Assembly: GCF_008801605.1 (NCBI RefSeq)
Contig: NZ_VZPJ01000004.1
Span: 62,001 to 126,000, forward strand
Source of the DNA: Pseudomonas brassicacearum subsp. brassicacearum
Lineage (GTDB): Bacteria; Pseudomonadota; Gammaproteobacteria; Pseudomonadales; Pseudomonadaceae
Direction: 5' to 3'
Length of the DNA stretch: 64,000 nt
In this document: piece by piece, positions 1-7,853 of the stretch
Numbering within the stretch: position 1 is the first letter of the stretch
Layout of the letters: every line of letters begins with the position of its first letter
Position numbers and translations under genes: made by a program
Notes under the pieces: model-generated
What the model was told of the DNA's origin: nothing
Database searches by the model: none
Seen by the model: the letters and a program-made list of their open reading frames with translations, nothing else

Positions 1-2
1 GG

Positions 3-749
3 GCCGGGCGAGGGCTGGTGCCGACACCCCGCGCGCTGGAGTTGCGCGAACAGGTCAGCCACCTGGTGCAGCAGGCCCAGGCGGTGCTGCGGCCAGTGAC
101 GACCCCGGATCTCGGGCGCTTGAGCCGAACTTTCACGTTGCGCACCCGCGAAGGGTTCGTGGAAAACTTTGCCATCGACCTGATCACTCGCATCCATGAG
201 CAAGCGCCCGGCGTGCGCCTGCGTTTCGTGGAAAAGACCGACCGCGACAGCACGGCGCTTCGCGAAGGCACCGTGGACCTGGAGACCGCCGTCGTGGACA
301 AGGACACCAGCCCCGAACTGCGAACCCAGGCCTTGTTCAGCGACCGCTTGATCGGCGTGGTGCGCGCGGGACACCCGCTGAGCCAGGCAACGGTGAGCGC
401 CACCGGTTATGCCGCAGGCGGGCATGTCGGTGTGTCGATGCGCGGCCTGGATCATGGCGTCATCGACCAGGCCCTGGCGGCGTTGAATCTGTCCCGGGAA
501 ATCGTCACCACCGTGCCAGGCTTTTCCTCGGCGCTGGGACTGGCCCGCTCGAGTGACCTGATTGCCAGCGTGCCTGAACGCTACACCGCGAGCCTGCGGG
601 TCGGCCTGCACAGTTTTACGCTGCCGTTTCCCGTACCTGGGTTCACGATCGCCATGCTCTGGCATCCGCGGATGGACGCCGATCCTGTGCATCGTTGGCT
701 TCGAGGTTGTCTGCGGGAAGTGTGTGCACGTAAAACCGTTGAGGTTTAG
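3..749 (+). CDS. LysR-family regulator, 5' end outside window
   Basis: C-terminal part of a LysR-type transcriptional regulator, open to the left window edge in the frame starting at base 3. The first visible residues (GRGLVPTPRALELRE) are the typical segment at the end of the winged-helix DNA-binding domain and start of the linker helix; the rest is the LysR substrate-binding fold ending at TAG 747-749. The helix-turn-helix itself lies upstream and is not visible. A GTG at base 18 is in frame but would leave out the DNA-binding domain, so I treat the gene as truncated by the window. Target genes cannot be inferred; the protease locus begins about 330 bp downstream in the same direction, but no shared operon is evident. 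Confidence 0.85.
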   Translation, partial: AGRGLVPTPRALELREQVSHLVQQAQAVLRPVTTPDLGRLSRTFTLRTREGFVENFAIDLITRIHEQAPGVRLRFVEKTDRDSTALREGTVDLETAVVDKDTSPELRTQALFSDRLIGVVRAGHPLSQATVSATGYAAGGHVGVSMRGLDHGVIDQALAALNLSREIVTTVPGFSSALGLARSSDLIASVPERYTASLRVGLHSFTLPFPVPGFTIAMLWHPRMDADPVHRWLRGCLREVCARKTVEV

Positions 750-1081
750 TAGATATTCATTAATAGCATTTCGCTGGCACTTAGTTGGCGAAAGTGCGAC
801 GCCGTGCGCAAATTGCTAGTTATCGATATTTAATATTTAAATAGAATTTTGTCCGACAATCCGCAACTCGGGCAATTGAGCGTGGGCACTAACGAGGCAG
901 AACCCTATTATTTATGGGCGTTAAGGGTGGGGCGTGAAATTGAACGAAAAAAATTGCTAGACGTTTGATTTCCAATTGTGTCAGGTTTCTTACGTCCTCA
1001 TTGGGCGAGTGATAGGACGATCTCGCCAGAGATTGTCTGTCTGACTAAAACTGTTCCATTTGCAAACAAGGAAGTATGTTT
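750..1081 (+). promoter_or_regulatory. AT-rich upstream region and leader of aprA
   Basis: Gap of about 330 bp between the LysR gene and aprA. It is clearly more AT-rich than its surroundings, especially 815-850 and 905-975, as expected for a promoter region. A 6-bp inverted repeat (CGTCCT ... AGGACG) lies near 991-1019. I could not assign -35/-10 boxes with confidence. No additional gene is convincing here. The aprA Shine-Dalgarno lies at 1068-1074. Confidence 0.5.
1066..1075 (+). promoter_or_regulatory. RsmA/RsmE (CsrA-type) binding motif over aprA RBS
   Basis: The sequence ACAAGGAAGT matches the published RsmA/RsmE consensus (A/U)CANGGANG(U/A) at every defined position, and its GGA is the Shine-Dalgarno of aprA. 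In Pseudomonas, Gac/Rsm controls exoprotease by blocking the ribosome binding site of such transcripts. Binding here is inferred, not shown. Confidence 0.6.
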
Positions 1082-2539
1082 ATGTCGAAAGTCAAAAGCA
1101 GCGCTATTGATTCTGCCGAACAACTCCTCTGGGCGCCGCAATCATTGGCAGCTGCCAGTAGTGCGTTCAACCAGATCAATAGTTTCAGCCACCAATACGA
1201 CCGGGGCGGTAACCTGACTGTCAACGGCAAACCGTCGTACTCTGTCGACGAGGCGGCCACTCAGTTGCTGCGCGACGGCGCGGCTTACCAGGACCGGGAC
1301 GGCAGCGGCAAGATCGAGCTGACCTACACCTTCCTCACTTCCGCCTCTTCCAGCACCATGAACAAGCATGGAATCAGCGGCTTCAGCCAGTTCAGTGCGC
1401 AGCAGAAAGGCCAGGCGGCCCTGGCCATGCAATCCTGGGCGGACGTGGCCAACGTCACCTTTGCCGAAAAAGCCAGCGGCGGCGATGGTCACATGACCTT
1501 CGGCAACTACAGCGGCGGCCAGGATGGCGCGGCGGCGTTCGCTTATCTGCCAGGGACGGGTGCCGGCTATGACGGGACCTCCTGGTACCTGATCAACAGC
1601 AGCTACACCCAGAACAAGAACCCGGACCTGAACAACTACGGCCGCCAGACCCTGACCCACGAAATCGGTCACACCCTCGGCCTGGCCCACCCGGGTGACT
1701 ACAACGCTGGTGAAGGCAGCCCGACCTACGATGACGCCACTTATGGCCAGGACACCCGTGGCTACAGCGTCATGAGCTACTGGAGTGAAAGCAATACCGA
1801 CCAGAACTTCAGCAAGGGTGGCGTCGAAGCCTACGCATCCGGTCCGCTGATGGATGACATCGCGGCCATCCAGAAGCTCTATGGTGCCAACACCACGACC
1901 CGTACCGGCGATTCGACCTACGGTTTCAACTCCAACACCGGACGCGATTTTCTCAGTGCGTCTTCGTCGTCGGACAAAGTGGTGTTTTCGGTATGGGACG
2001 CGGGCGGTCGCGACACCCTGGATTTCTCCGGTTTCACCCAGAACCAGAAAATCAACCTCAATGACGCCTCGTTCTCCGATGTTGGCGGCATGGTAGGCAA
2101 CGTCTCCATCGCCAAGGGTGCCGTCATCGAAAACGCCATCGGCGGCGCGGGCAGCGACTTGCTGATCGGCAACTCGGTGGCCAACGAACTCAAGGGCGGC
2201 GCGGGCAACGATATCCTTTGGGGGGCCGGCGGTGCAGACAAGCTCTGGGGTGGCTCGGGGTCGGACACATTTGTGTTCGCCGCCAGTTCCGATTCGCGGC
2301 CGGGAGCGACGGACCAGATCCTCGATTTCGTCAGCGGCCTGGACAAGATCGACCTGACCGGTATCACCAAGGGCGCGGGCCTGCACTTCGTGAGCGCGTT
2401 CACCGGGGCGGCGGGCGATGCGGTGTTGTCGACATCGGCTGGCAACAGCCTGCTGTCGGTGGACTTCTCCGGGCACGGCGTGGCTGACTTCCTGGTCAGC
2501 ACCGTTGGCCAGGCAGCGGTCTCGGATATCGTGGCCTGA
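1082..2539 (+). CDS. aprA: Serralysin-family alkaline metalloprotease AprA/AprX
   Basis: Secreted zinc endopeptidase of the serralysin (M10B) family, exported by the AprDEF type I system encoded downstream. The zinc motif [11 protein letters not shown] sits near residues 193-203, followed by the Met-turn SVMSYW. The C-terminal third carries glycine-rich RTX calcium repeats (for example [10 protein letters not shown]) and a long hydrophobic tail ending VSDIVA, typical of the uncleaved C-terminal secretion signal. There is no N-terminal Sec signal, as expected. Length is about 485 aa, usual for the family. ATG at 1082 is preferred over the in-frame ATG at 1076 because the AAGGAAG ribosome site then has a 7-nt spacing instead of 1 nt. 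It is a major extracellular protease, linked to milk spoilage and biocontrol in related species. Confidence 0.97.
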   Translation: MSKVKSSAIDSAEQLLWAPQSLAAASSAFNQINSFSHQYDRGGNLTVNGKPSYSVDEAATQLLRDGAAYQDRDGSGKIELTYTFLTSASSSTMNKHGISGFSQFSAQQKGQAALAMQSWADVANVTFAEKASGGDGHMTFGNYSGGQDGAAAFAYLPGTGAGYDGTSWYLINSSYTQNKNPDLNNYGRQTLTHEIGHTLGLAHPGDYNAGEGSPTYDDATYGQDTRGYSVMSYWSESNTDQNFSKGGVEAYASGPLMDDIAAIQKLYGANTTTRTGDSTYGFNSNTGRDFLSASSSSDKVVFSVWDAGGRDTLDFSGFTQNQKINLNDASFSDVGGMVGNVSIAKGAVIENAIGGAGSDLLIGNSVANELKGGAGNDILWGAGGADKLWGGSGSDTFVFAASSDSRPGATDQILDFVSGLDKIDLTGITKGAGLHFVSAFTGAAGDAVLSTSAGNSLLSVDFSGHGVADFLVSTVGQAAVSDIVA

Positions 2540-2546
2540 TGTCCAT

Positions 2547-2576
2547 GTCCCGCGGGGGCGGCTGCCCCTGCGGGAC
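2547..2576 (+). terminator. GC-rich hairpin between aprA and aprI
   Basis: Two 13-nt arms (2547-2559 and 2564-2576) pair with one mismatch around a 4-nt loop, starting 7 nt after the aprA stop. No T-tract follows, so it is more likely an mRNA-stabilising or attenuating hairpin that sets aprA expression above the downstream secretion genes than a full terminator. Confidence 0.55.
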
Positions 2577-2594
2577 CCCGGCCAGGATGAAAAA

Positions 2595-3032
2595 ATGCGT
2601 AGAAAATTCATGCCCAGTAGCGTTCAGGCAACCGCCGGGTTGCTCGCTACGCTGATGATGTTTTGTGGAGAAGTCGCCATGGCGCGCAGTCTGTTGTTAG
2701 CAGAACCCTCGCAGTTGGCCGGTCAGTGGCAGGCTGTTCTGTCGAGCCCGCAGGACAATGCGCAAACCCAGGCGATGCAGGACAAACCGTCCAACAGTTG
2801 CCTCGTCGAACTCAAGGTGGACCAGACCCTGGGCGGGCAAACCGATTGCCTGGGCCAATGGTTGGGGGATGAACCGGTTCGTTGGTTCACCGAACCCGAC
2901 GGACTTTCCCTGATCGGCAAACAAGACTCCAGGACTCACTTGGGGCTGCGTCAGGGAGATCATTATCAAATGACCTTGAAGTCCGGTTTGATACTCAGGC
3001 TTGAGCGGAATAAATCCCAGAGTGCTCATTAA
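2595..3032 (+). CDS. aprI: Periplasmic protease inhibitor AprI (inhibitor family I38)
   Basis: Small periplasmic inhibitor of serralysin-type proteases, thought to protect the cell from mis-localised AprA. The 145-aa protein has an N-terminal signal peptide (hydrophobic LLATLMMF core, probable cleavage after a VAMA-type site) followed by a beta-barrel domain containing SLLLAEPSQLAGQW and two cysteines around residues 75 and 91 (SNSCLVEL, QTDCLGQW) that match the family disulphide. The start at 2595 is preceded by AGGA with 7-nt spacing. It sits between aprA and the secretion genes, as in other Pseudomonas. Expression probably depends on read-through of the hairpin after aprA. Confidence 0.92.
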   Translation: MRRKFMPSSVQATAGLLATLMMFCGEVAMARSLLLAEPSQLAGQWQAVLSSPQDNAQTQAMQDKPSNSCLVELKVDQTLGGQTDCLGQWLGDEPVRWFTEPDGLSLIGKQDSRTHLGLRQGDHYQMTLKSGLILRLERNKSQSAH

Positions 3033-3159
3033 CGAGTGAGTACAGTTGAGCCTTGATCGAAGTGCGCTTGTTCAAACAGGCGTGCGTTTCGGTGTGGACC
3101 GAATTGAAAAACAAAGATTGGTAAGTTGAATAACGGGCCCGTTCGCGGGCAAGCCAACT

Positions 3160-3169
3160 GCAAGGAAGA
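3160..3169 (+). promoter_or_regulatory. RsmA-like motif over aprD RBS
   Basis: GCAAGGAAGA matches the Rsm consensus except for the first position and contains the aprD Shine-Dalgarno (start at 3172). It is weaker than the aprA site but suggests coordinated post-transcriptional control. Confidence 0.35.
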
Positions 3170-3171
3170 TC

Positions 3172-4971
3172 ATGAATAGGGTAAGGAGCGTTGCCGCGGC
3201 GCCGCTGTTTAAAGCGCTGGGCGATTATAAAAATATTCTGATCAGTGTTGGATGTTTTACCGCGCTGATTAATGTCCTGATGCTCGCACCTTCGATTTAT
3301 ATGCTCCAAGTGTATGACCGCGGGTTGTCATCACAGAACGAGACCACGCTGGCGATGTTGTCATTGATGGTCGTCGGCTTCTTCGTATTCATCGGGCTGC
3401 TGGAGATGGTCCGCAGCTTCGTGGTCATCCGCATCGGCAGCCAGTTGGAGAGACGCTTCAATCTCCAGGTGTACAAGGCCGCGTTCGAGCGCAATCTGCG
3501 CCAGGGTGAAGGCAACGCCGGGCAATCCCTGGGCGACCTCACGCATATTCGCCAATTCCTCACCGGGCCGGCGCTGTTCGCTTTCTTCGACGCGCCGTGG
3601 TTTCCCATCTATCTGCTGGTGATCTACCTGTTCAACGTGTGGCTCGGCGTGTTTGCCTCCATCGGCACGCTGCTGCTGATCGGCCTGGCCTGTCTGAACG
3701 AGGCCATGACCAAAAGAGCCTTGGGGCAGGCCAGCGTCTACTCGCAACAATCCACTCAACTGGCTACCAGCCATTTGCACAACGCCGAGACGATCCAGGC
3801 CATGGGCATGCTCGGAGCGCTGCGCAGCCGCTGGTTCACCGTGCACTCACGGTTTCTCGGCTTGCAGAACCAGGCCAGCGACACCGGCGCGGTCATCAGC
3901 TCCCTGAGCAAGACCCTGCGCCTGTGCCTGCAATCGCTGGTGTTGGGCTTGGGCGCACTGCTGGTGATCAAGGGCGAGATGACCGCCGGGATGATGATTG
4001 CCGGCTCGATTCTGATGGGACGGGTATTGAGCCCCATCGACCAGTTGATCGCCGTGTGGAAGCAGTGGAGCGGCGCCAAGCTGGCTTACCGGCGTCTCGA
4101 CGCGCTGTTGCAGGCATTTGCGCCCCAGGATGACGGCATGACGCTGCCAGCGCCCAAGGGCCAGGTGAGCTTCGAACAAGTGAGCGCAGGGCCACCAGGG
4201 CAACGCAACGCGACGCTGCAGCAGGTCAGCTTCAGCTTGGCTGCCGGGGAAGTGCTCGGCGTGCTGGGGGCGTCCGGCTCCGGCAAGTCCACCCTGGCCC
4301 GAGTCCTGGTGGGTGTGTGGCCGACCTTCGCGGGTACGGTGCGCCTCGACGGGGCCGACATTCATCGCTGGAATCGCGAGCAACTCGGCCCGCACATCGG
4401 CTATCTGCCCCAGGACATCGAGCTGTTCAGCGGCAGTATTGCCGAGAACATCTCCCGGTTTCGCCAAGCCGATCCGCAAAAAGTCGTTGCCGCCGCGCAG
4501 CAGGCCGGGGTCCATGAGTTGATCCTGCGCCTGCCCCAGGGCTATGACACGGTGCTGGGGGAGGACGGCGGTGGTTTGTCCGGCGGGCAGAAACAACGGG
4601 TTGCGCTGGCCCGGGCGATGTACGACCGGCCGAGCCTGGTGGTGCTCGACGAACCTAACTCCAACCTCGACACGGTTGGCGAAGCGGCGCTCGCCAGTGC
4701 CATCGCGCAGATGAAGACCCAGGGCACCAGTGTCGTGCTGGTCACTCATCGTTCCTCGGCACTCGCCCAGGCCGACAAGTTGCTGGTGCTCGACGAAGGC
4801 CGGCTACAAGCCTTCGGCCCAAGCCAGCAAGTGTTGCGGGCGCTTTCCGGCCAGTCGGGCCAACAGGACAACGCGCCGCGCAGCTCACCGCCGAACAGTC
4901 CCCAGACGGCCCCCAACGGACTGAGCATGAGTCGCCAGTACCAGGCTGCCAGCAAACCGGGTGGCACATGA
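3172..4971 (+). CDS. aprD: Type I secretion ABC transporter AprD
   Basis: Inner-membrane ABC exporter of the PrtD/HasD/LipB family that energises secretion of AprA and, very likely, the RTX lipase encoded downstream. The N-terminal half (to about residue 320) is a six-helix exporter membrane domain beginning with a strongly hydrophobic segment near residue 22. The C-terminal ATPase domain has a Walker A motif GASGSGKST near residue 367, signature LSGGQKQRVALARA near 470 and Walker B LVVLDEP near 490. Length (599 aa) is normal for AprD. The 3' end overlaps the aprE start by 4 nt (ATGA), indicating translational coupling. Confidence 0.95.
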   Translation: MNRVRSVAAAPLFKALGDYKNILISVGCFTALINVLMLAPSIYMLQVYDRGLSSQNETTLAMLSLMVVGFFVFIGLLEMVRSFVVIRIGSQLERRFNLQVYKAAFERNLRQGEGNAGQSLGDLTHIRQFLTGPALFAFFDAPWFPIYLLVIYLFNVWLGVFASIGTLLLIGLACLNEAMTKRALGQASVYSQQSTQLATSHLHNAETIQAMGMLGALRSRWFTVHSRFLGLQNQASDTGAVISSLSKTLRLCLQSLVLGLGALLVIKGEMTAGMMIAGSILMGRVLSPIDQLIAVWKQWSGAKLAYRRLDALLQAFAPQDDGMTLPAPKGQVSFEQVSAGPPGQRNATLQQVSFSLAAGEVLGVLGASGSGKSTLARVLVGVWPTFAGTVRLDGADIHRWNREQLGPHIGYLPQDIELFSGSIAENISRFRQADPQKVVAAAQQAGVHELILRLPQGYDTVLGEDGGGLSGGQKQRVALARAMYDRPSLVVLDEPNSNLDTVGEAALASAIAQMKTQGTSVVLVTHRSSALAQADKLLVLDEGRLQAFGPSQQVLRALSGQSGQQDNAPRSSPPNSPQTAPNGLSMSRQYQAASKPGGT

Positions 4972-6302
4972 GCAAGGAACTCGACATGAATCTCGAACAT
5001 TCTCAGGACGTTGAGCACCCGGAGCGCGACGCCCGCTTCTTCACCCGCATGGGCTGGGCGCTGGCGCTTGTTGGCGCGGGCAGTTTTTTTACCTGGGCCA
5101 GCCTGGCGCCGCTGGACCAGGGCATCCCCGTGCAAGGCACCGTGGTGGTTTCAGGTAAGCGCAAGGCGGTGCAATCGATGAGCAGCGGTGTGGTCAGCCG
5201 GATCCTGGTGCGCGAAGGCGAAGTGGTGAAGCAGGGTCAGCCGCTGTTCCGCCTGGACCAGACCCAGGCCGCCGCCGACGTGCAATCGCTGCAGGCGCAG
5301 TACCGGATGACCTGGGCAAGCCTGGCGCGCTGGCAAAGCGAGCGAGACAACCTGTTGCAGGTGAGTTTCCCGGCTGAGCTGAGTCGCGATCCCGACCCAC
5401 GCCTGGCCCTTGTGCTTGAAGGCCAGCGGCAACTGTTCAGCAGCCGCCGCGAAGCCTTCGCCCGGGAGCAGGCTGCGTTGCGCGCCAACATCGAGGGTGC
5501 GGCGGCGCAACTGGCGGGCATGCGTCGGGCCCGCAGCGACCTGACCGCCCAAGCCGAATCCCTGCGCCTGCAACTGGGCAACCTGCAACCCTTGGCCGAC
5601 AACGGCTACATCCCGCGCAACCGATTGCTGGACTATCAACGCCAACTGTCGCAAGTGCAGCAGGAACTCGCGCAGAACAGCGGCGAAAGCGGGCGAGTGG
5701 AGCAGGGGATCGTCGAGTCGCGCCTGAAGCTGCAGCAGCATCACGAGGAATACCAGAAAGAGGTGCGCAGCCAATTGGCCGACGCCCAGCTCAAGAGCGA
5801 AACCCTGCAACAGCAATTGAAATCCGCCGGATTCGAGCTGCAACACAGCGAAATCCTCGCCACCGCCGATGGCATCGCCGTCAACCTGGGGGTGCATACC
5901 GAGGGCGCGGTGGTACGCCAGGGCGACACCTTGTTGGAAATCGTCCCCCAAGGCACGCGGTTGGAGGTGGAAGGGCATTTGCCGGTGCACCTGATCGACA
6001 AGGTCGGCCCGCATTTGCCGGTGGACATCCTGTTTACCGCCTTCAACCAGAACCGCACGCCAAGGGTGCCGGGGGAAGTCAGTTTGATTTCCGCCGACCA
6101 GATGCTCGATGAGAAGACCGGCGCGCCGTATTACGTCCTGCGCAGCAGCGTCAGCGACGTGGCGATGGACAAGCTCAACGGCCTGGTGATCAAGCCCGGC
6201 ATGCCGGCCGAGATGTTCGTGCGCACGGGCGAGCGCTCGTTGCTCAACTACCTGTTCAAACCGCTGCTCGACCGAGCCGGCTCTGCGTTGACCGAAGAAT
6301 AA
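4968..6302 (+). CDS. aprE: Type I secretion membrane-fusion protein AprE
   Basis: HlyD-family periplasmic adaptor linking AprD to the outer-membrane channel AprF. It has a short cytoplasmic N-terminus, one transmembrane helix near residues 25-45, a lipoyl/barrel-sandwich half-motif (GKRKAVQSM ... VVKQGQPLF), a long glutamine-rich coiled coil over roughly residues 110-280, then the second lipoyl half and the C-terminal beta-domain. Length of 444 aa fits the family. The start overlaps aprD (ATGA) and the stop is 2 nt before aprF, so aprDEF form one translationally linked unit. A second in-frame ATG at 4986 is possible. Confidence 0.95.
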   Translation: MSKELDMNLEHSQDVEHPERDARFFTRMGWALALVGAGSFFTWASLAPLDQGIPVQGTVVVSGKRKAVQSMSSGVVSRILVREGEVVKQGQPLFRLDQTQAAADVQSLQAQYRMTWASLARWQSERDNLLQVSFPAELSRDPDPRLALVLEGQRQLFSSRREAFAREQAALRANIEGAAAQLAGMRRARSDLTAQAESLRLQLGNLQPLADNGYIPRNRLLDYQRQLSQVQQELAQNSGESGRVEQGIVESRLKLQQHHEEYQKEVRSQLADAQLKSETLQQQLKSAGFELQHSEILATADGIAVNLGVHTEGAVVRQGDTLLEIVPQGTRLEVEGHLPVHLIDKVGPHLPVDILFTAFNQNRTPRVPGEVSLISADQMLDEKTGAPYYVLRSSVSDVAMDKLNGLVIKPGMPAEMFVRTGERSLLNYLFKPLLDRAGSALTEE

Positions 6303-6304
6303 GG

Positions 6305-7666
6305 ATGTCCGGCGGTATGAAGCGTTTCTATTGGCTGGCCGTGCTGGCCGTTTCCGTGTGCAACAACGCCTGGGCCATGGGGCCCTTCGAGTTCTACGAG
6401 CAGGCCCTGCGCAATGACCCGGTCTACCTGGGCGCGATCAAGGAGCGCGATGCGGGCCTGGAAAATCGCGCCATTGGCCGCGCCGGGCTGTTGCCGCACC
6501 TGGGCTACAGCTACAACAAAGGTCGCAACCAATCCAAGGTCACGTACCTCAACGATCGCGGCGCCAGTCAGCATGACGATCGCAACTACAGCAGCTACGG
6601 CTCCAGCCTGACACTGCAACAACCGCTGCTGGACTATGAGGCGTACGCGGCCTACCGCAAGGGCGTGGCCCAGGCGCTGTTCGCCGACGAAAGTTTTCGT
6701 GGCAAGAGCCAGGAGTTGTTGGTGCGGGTGCTGAGTTATTACACCCAGGCGCTATTCGCCCAGGACCAGATTGACATTGCCCTGGCCAAGAAAAAGGCGT
6801 TCGAGCAGCAATTCCACCAGAACGAGCATCTGTTTCGCCAGGGCGAAGGTACGCGCACCGACATCCTCGAGGCGCAGGCGCGCTATGAACTGGCTATCGC
6901 CGAAGAGATCGAGGCGCGCGATGAGCAGGACGCCGCCTTGCGTGAACTGGGCTCGCTGATTGGCGTCCCGGCCCTGGATATCGGCGACCTGGCCCCGTTG
7001 CACGACACCTTCCAGACCTTTGCCTTGCAACCGGCCAGTTTCGACACCTGGCATGAGCTGGCGGTGAGCAATAACCCCAACCTGGCATCCCAGCGCCAAG
7101 CGGTGGACGTGGCGCGTTTCGAGGTGGAGCGCAACCGCGCCGGGCACCTGCCCAAGGTCAGCGCCTACGCGACGATGCGCCAGAACGAATCGGAAAGTGG
7201 CAACACCTACAACCAGCGCTACGACACCAACACCATCGGCCTGGAAGTCAGTGTGCCGCTGTACGCCGGTGGCGGGGTCTCGGCGTCGACCCGCCAGGCC
7301 AGCCGCAATATGGAACAAGCCGAATACGAGCTGGATGCCAAGACCCGCGAGACGCTGATCGAATTGCGCCGCCAGTTCAGCGCCTGCGTGTCCGGGGCGA
7401 ACAAACTGCGCGCTTATCAGAAGGCCCTGAGCTCCGCTGAAGCACTGGTGGTCTCGACCCGGCAAAGCATCCTTGGCGGCGAGCGGGTCAACCTCGACGC
7501 ACTCAATGCCGAGCAACAGCTCTACACCACCCGCCGCGACCTGGCCCAGGCCCGTTACGACTACCTCATGGCCTGGACCAAGCTGCATTACTACGCCGGC
7601 ACCCTCGGCCCGCAGGACCTGGCGAAGGTGGATGAGGCGTTTGTGTCCCGGGCGCCAATTCAATGA
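6305..7666 (+). CDS. aprF: TolC-family outer-membrane channel AprF
   Basis: Outer-membrane trimeric channel component of the AprDEF exporter. It has an N-terminal Sec signal peptide (LAVLAVSVCNNAWA, cleavage before MGPFEFYEQAL) and two repeated outer-membrane efflux halves rich in alpha-helix, including the segments QGEGTRTDILEAQARY and LGGERVNLDALNAEQQLY that mark equivalent helices of the two repeats. Length of 453 aa is normal. A start at 6317 is also possible; the AAGG preceding 6305 directly abuts the ATG, which is unusually close, so the exact start is uncertain. A REP composite follows and may end the transcript. Confidence 0.93.
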   Translation: MSGGMKRFYWLAVLAVSVCNNAWAMGPFEFYEQALRNDPVYLGAIKERDAGLENRAIGRAGLLPHLGYSYNKGRNQSKVTYLNDRGASQHDDRNYSSYGSSLTLQQPLLDYEAYAAYRKGVAQALFADESFRGKSQELLVRVLSYYTQALFAQDQIDIALAKKKAFEQQFHQNEHLFRQGEGTRTDILEAQARYELAIAEEIEARDEQDAALRELGSLIGVPALDIGDLAPLHDTFQTFALQPASFDTWHELAVSNNPNLASQRQAVDVARFEVERNRAGHLPKVSAYATMRQNESESGNTYNQRYDTNTIGLEVSVPLYAGGGVSASTRQASRNMEQAEYELDAKTRETLIELRRQFSACVSGANKLRAYQKALSSAEALVVSTRQSILGGERVNLDALNAEQQLYTTRRDLAQARYDYLMAWTKLHYYAGTLGPQDLAKVDEAFVSRAPIQ

Positions 7667-7681
7667 TCGGCGCTTTGTCTT

Positions 7682-7806
7682 TGTGGCGAGGGGATTTATC
7701 TGTGGGAGCAAAGCTTGCTCGCGGTGCAGGCGCCTCGGTTCCAGAGATACCGCGTTGTTTTTATCGCGGGCAAGCCTTGCTCCCACAGATAAATCCCCTC
7801 GCCACA
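7682..7806. repeat. Composite REP inverted repeat (copy 1)
   Basis: An imperfect palindrome of about 125 bp. The left arm begins TGTGGCGAGGGGATTTATC at 7682 and runs to about 7721; the right arm 7766-7806 is its near-complete reverse complement, and each arm contains a REP core. A closely related copy lies at 22103-22248, sharing the inner stretch GCGCCTCGGTTCCAGAGA. A transcript would form a long stem, plausibly protecting aprF mRNA or acting as a terminator. Confidence 0.85.
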
Positions 7807-7853
7807 GAAGGTATTTTCAGCAATTCATAAAACGCTACTAAGGATGGTTCGTG

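Noticed and set aside
1076..1081. Start of aprA at 1076
   Set aside because: Shine-Dalgarno would be only 1 nt from the ATG; 1082 has normal spacing and matches known AprX N-termini (MSKVK).
1142..2611. Long minus-strand open frame opposite aprA
   Set aside because: Antisense shadow of a well-supported protease gene; repetitive low-complexity translation with no domain.
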